From an uncultured Candidatus Poseidoniales archaeon (GTDB taxonomy: Archaea > Thermoplasmatota > Poseidoniia > Poseidoniales > Thalassarchaeaceae), in contig CATMIM010000056.1 in the NCBI GenBank assembly GCA_950068635.1, positions 1 through 6,878 of the forward strand: a stretch of DNA of 6,878 bases. Direction: 5' to 3'. The notes below the pieces were generated by a model. The model worked only from the letters and a program-made list of their open reading frames with translations. It did not search any database and was not told where the DNA came from. The position numbers and the translations under genes were made by a program. Of this stretch, positions 6,155 through 6,878 are shown one piece after another; positions within the stretch are counted from its first letter, which is position 1; every line of letters begins with the position of its first letter.

Positions 6155-6878
6155 GTGGCCGACGACAGTGAGGGTGTCACTCGCTACCTCGATACCAGGC
6201 TGCTCGACCACGACTGCTCCCTCGAGAGAGGGGACTTTCTGCTCCATCCTGACGGTTCCTGGTCGCCCTCCAACGGCGACGAGGACGTCGCCACGACAAT
6301 CGACGGCTCAAACCGACTCATCACCCGCTCGCTGCAGAACTGGCACACCCATCTGGGCATGGTGCTCAACCGTGGCATGGGAGAGGGGCTTCCGCTGATG
6401 CGCTGGTTGGAGGAGAACATCTTCGTGGTCGAAAAGCGGCTGACTGCAGACTACGTGGCGGTCGGCACACGAGCCGCGGCGTGCGAGTTGATCGCGACTG
6501 GCACCACCTTCGCCTGTGACATGTACTACCATCCCGACGTCGTGGCGGATGTCCTCATCGGAGCGGGGCTGCGCGGGGTGGCTTGCGGACCCATCACCGA
6601 CTTCCCCACACCCTCCTATCCGTCAGGCGGCTCAGAAGCCCTTCGCAAGATGGATGCGCTGTTGAGATCGGACCCCCCGAGCGAGCGGGTCGAGTACGGA
6701 ATCGGCACCCACGCAATCTACACCTGCAGCGAGGAGACGCTTCTGAAGGCTGCTGAAATGTCCAGAGAGCACGAATGTCGACTTCACATCCACGTCAGCG
6801 AGACCCGCAAGGAAGTCGCCGACTGCCATGCTGAGCATGGCATGTACCCCATCGAGTATCTCGATTCCATCGGCTACT
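6155..6878 (+). CDS. Amidohydrolase, MtaD/DadD-like nucleoside deaminase (C-terminus cut)
   Basis: The first 241 codons of a metal-dependent hydrolase of the amidohydrolase superfamily. The best fit is the group of S-adenosylhomocysteine / 5'-methylthioadenosine / 5'-deoxyadenosine deaminases, which recycle products of SAM use. Seen: the first metal motif HTH (residues 64-66), then LPLMRWLEENIF (79-90) as in the 'LPLM-x-WL' segment of this group; GTHAIYTCSEETL (184-196), matching the 'PHAPYTCS' substrate-binding block; and HIHVSETRKEV (211-221), where His213 is the expected metal ligand and Glu216 the expected catalytic acid. The later metal His and Asp lie beyond the window. Odd: the usual 'PG-x-x-N-x-H-x-H' motif reads RSLQNWHTH, lacking Pro-Gly, and the N-terminal beta domain looks short. 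Start GTG 6155 was chosen from the Shine-Dalgarno sequence; GTG 6131 would add eight residues. Other amidohydrolases (guanine deaminase, chlorohydrolase) fit less well but are not excluded. Confidence 0.82.
   Translation, partial: MADDSEGVTRYLDTRLLDHDCSLERGDFLLHPDGSWSPSNGDEDVATTIDGSNRLITRSLQNWHTHLGMVLNRGMGEGLPLMRWLEENIFVVEKRLTADYVAVGTRAAACELIATGTTFACDMYYHPDVVADVLIGAGLRGVACGPITDFPTPSYPSGGSEALRKMDALLRSDPPSERVEYGIGTHAIYTCSEETLLKAAEMSREHECRLHIHVSETRKEVADCHAEHGMYPIEYLDSIGY

Noticed and set aside
5681..6247. 188-codon minus-strand open frame spanning the AIM24 end and the following gap
   Set aside because: It lies opposite the conserved AIM24 repeats and the amidohydrolase start, shows no family motif, and has no evident ribosome site.

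Overview
The window reads as a GC-rich stretch (roughly 60% by eye) of an archaeal chromosome. The main taxonomic pointer is a partial gene whose paired Cys-x-x-Cys motifs and following conserved block match the N-terminal domain of archaeal tRNA pseudouridine synthase Pus10, a family of archaea and eukaryotes. Shine-Dalgarno sequences of the GAGG / AGGTGA type precede several genes. A planktonic euryarchaeon (for example Marine Group II / Poseidoniales) would fit, but that placement is an inference. No tRNA, rRNA, CRISPR array, transposon or long repeat was seen.

Layout: coding is dense and split by one divergent junction near 5303-5383. Leftward (minus strand), in transcription order: a DnaJ-family co-chaperone (4322-5302), a 1113-residue RND/MMPL-superfamily membrane protein (932-4273), a small DUF971 zinc-domain protein (613-927, 4 bp after the RND stop) and pus10 (1-499, cut by the window edge). 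Gaps of 48, 4 and 113 bp suggest an operon, at least for the first three. Rightward (plus strand): an AIM24/TIGR00266-family protein (5384-6067) and an amidohydrolase of the MtaD/DadD nucleoside-deaminase type (6155-6878, cut by the window edge).

How the genes may work together: the minus-strand set joins a chaperone, a large exporter-like membrane protein, a DUF971 domain (linked elsewhere to Fe-S carrier proteins and to gamma-butyrobetaine hydroxylase) and a tRNA modification enzyme. No single pathway is evident. Points worth a second look are a J-protein whose zinc finger is cut to two abutting CxxCxGxG motifs, an RND protein with apparently one extra membrane hairpin, a DUF971 protein in which the usual zinc-binding His is Cys, an acidic N-terminal extension on Pus10, and a nearly two-way TATA-like element between the divergent genes. 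These are sequence readings; none was tested by database search.
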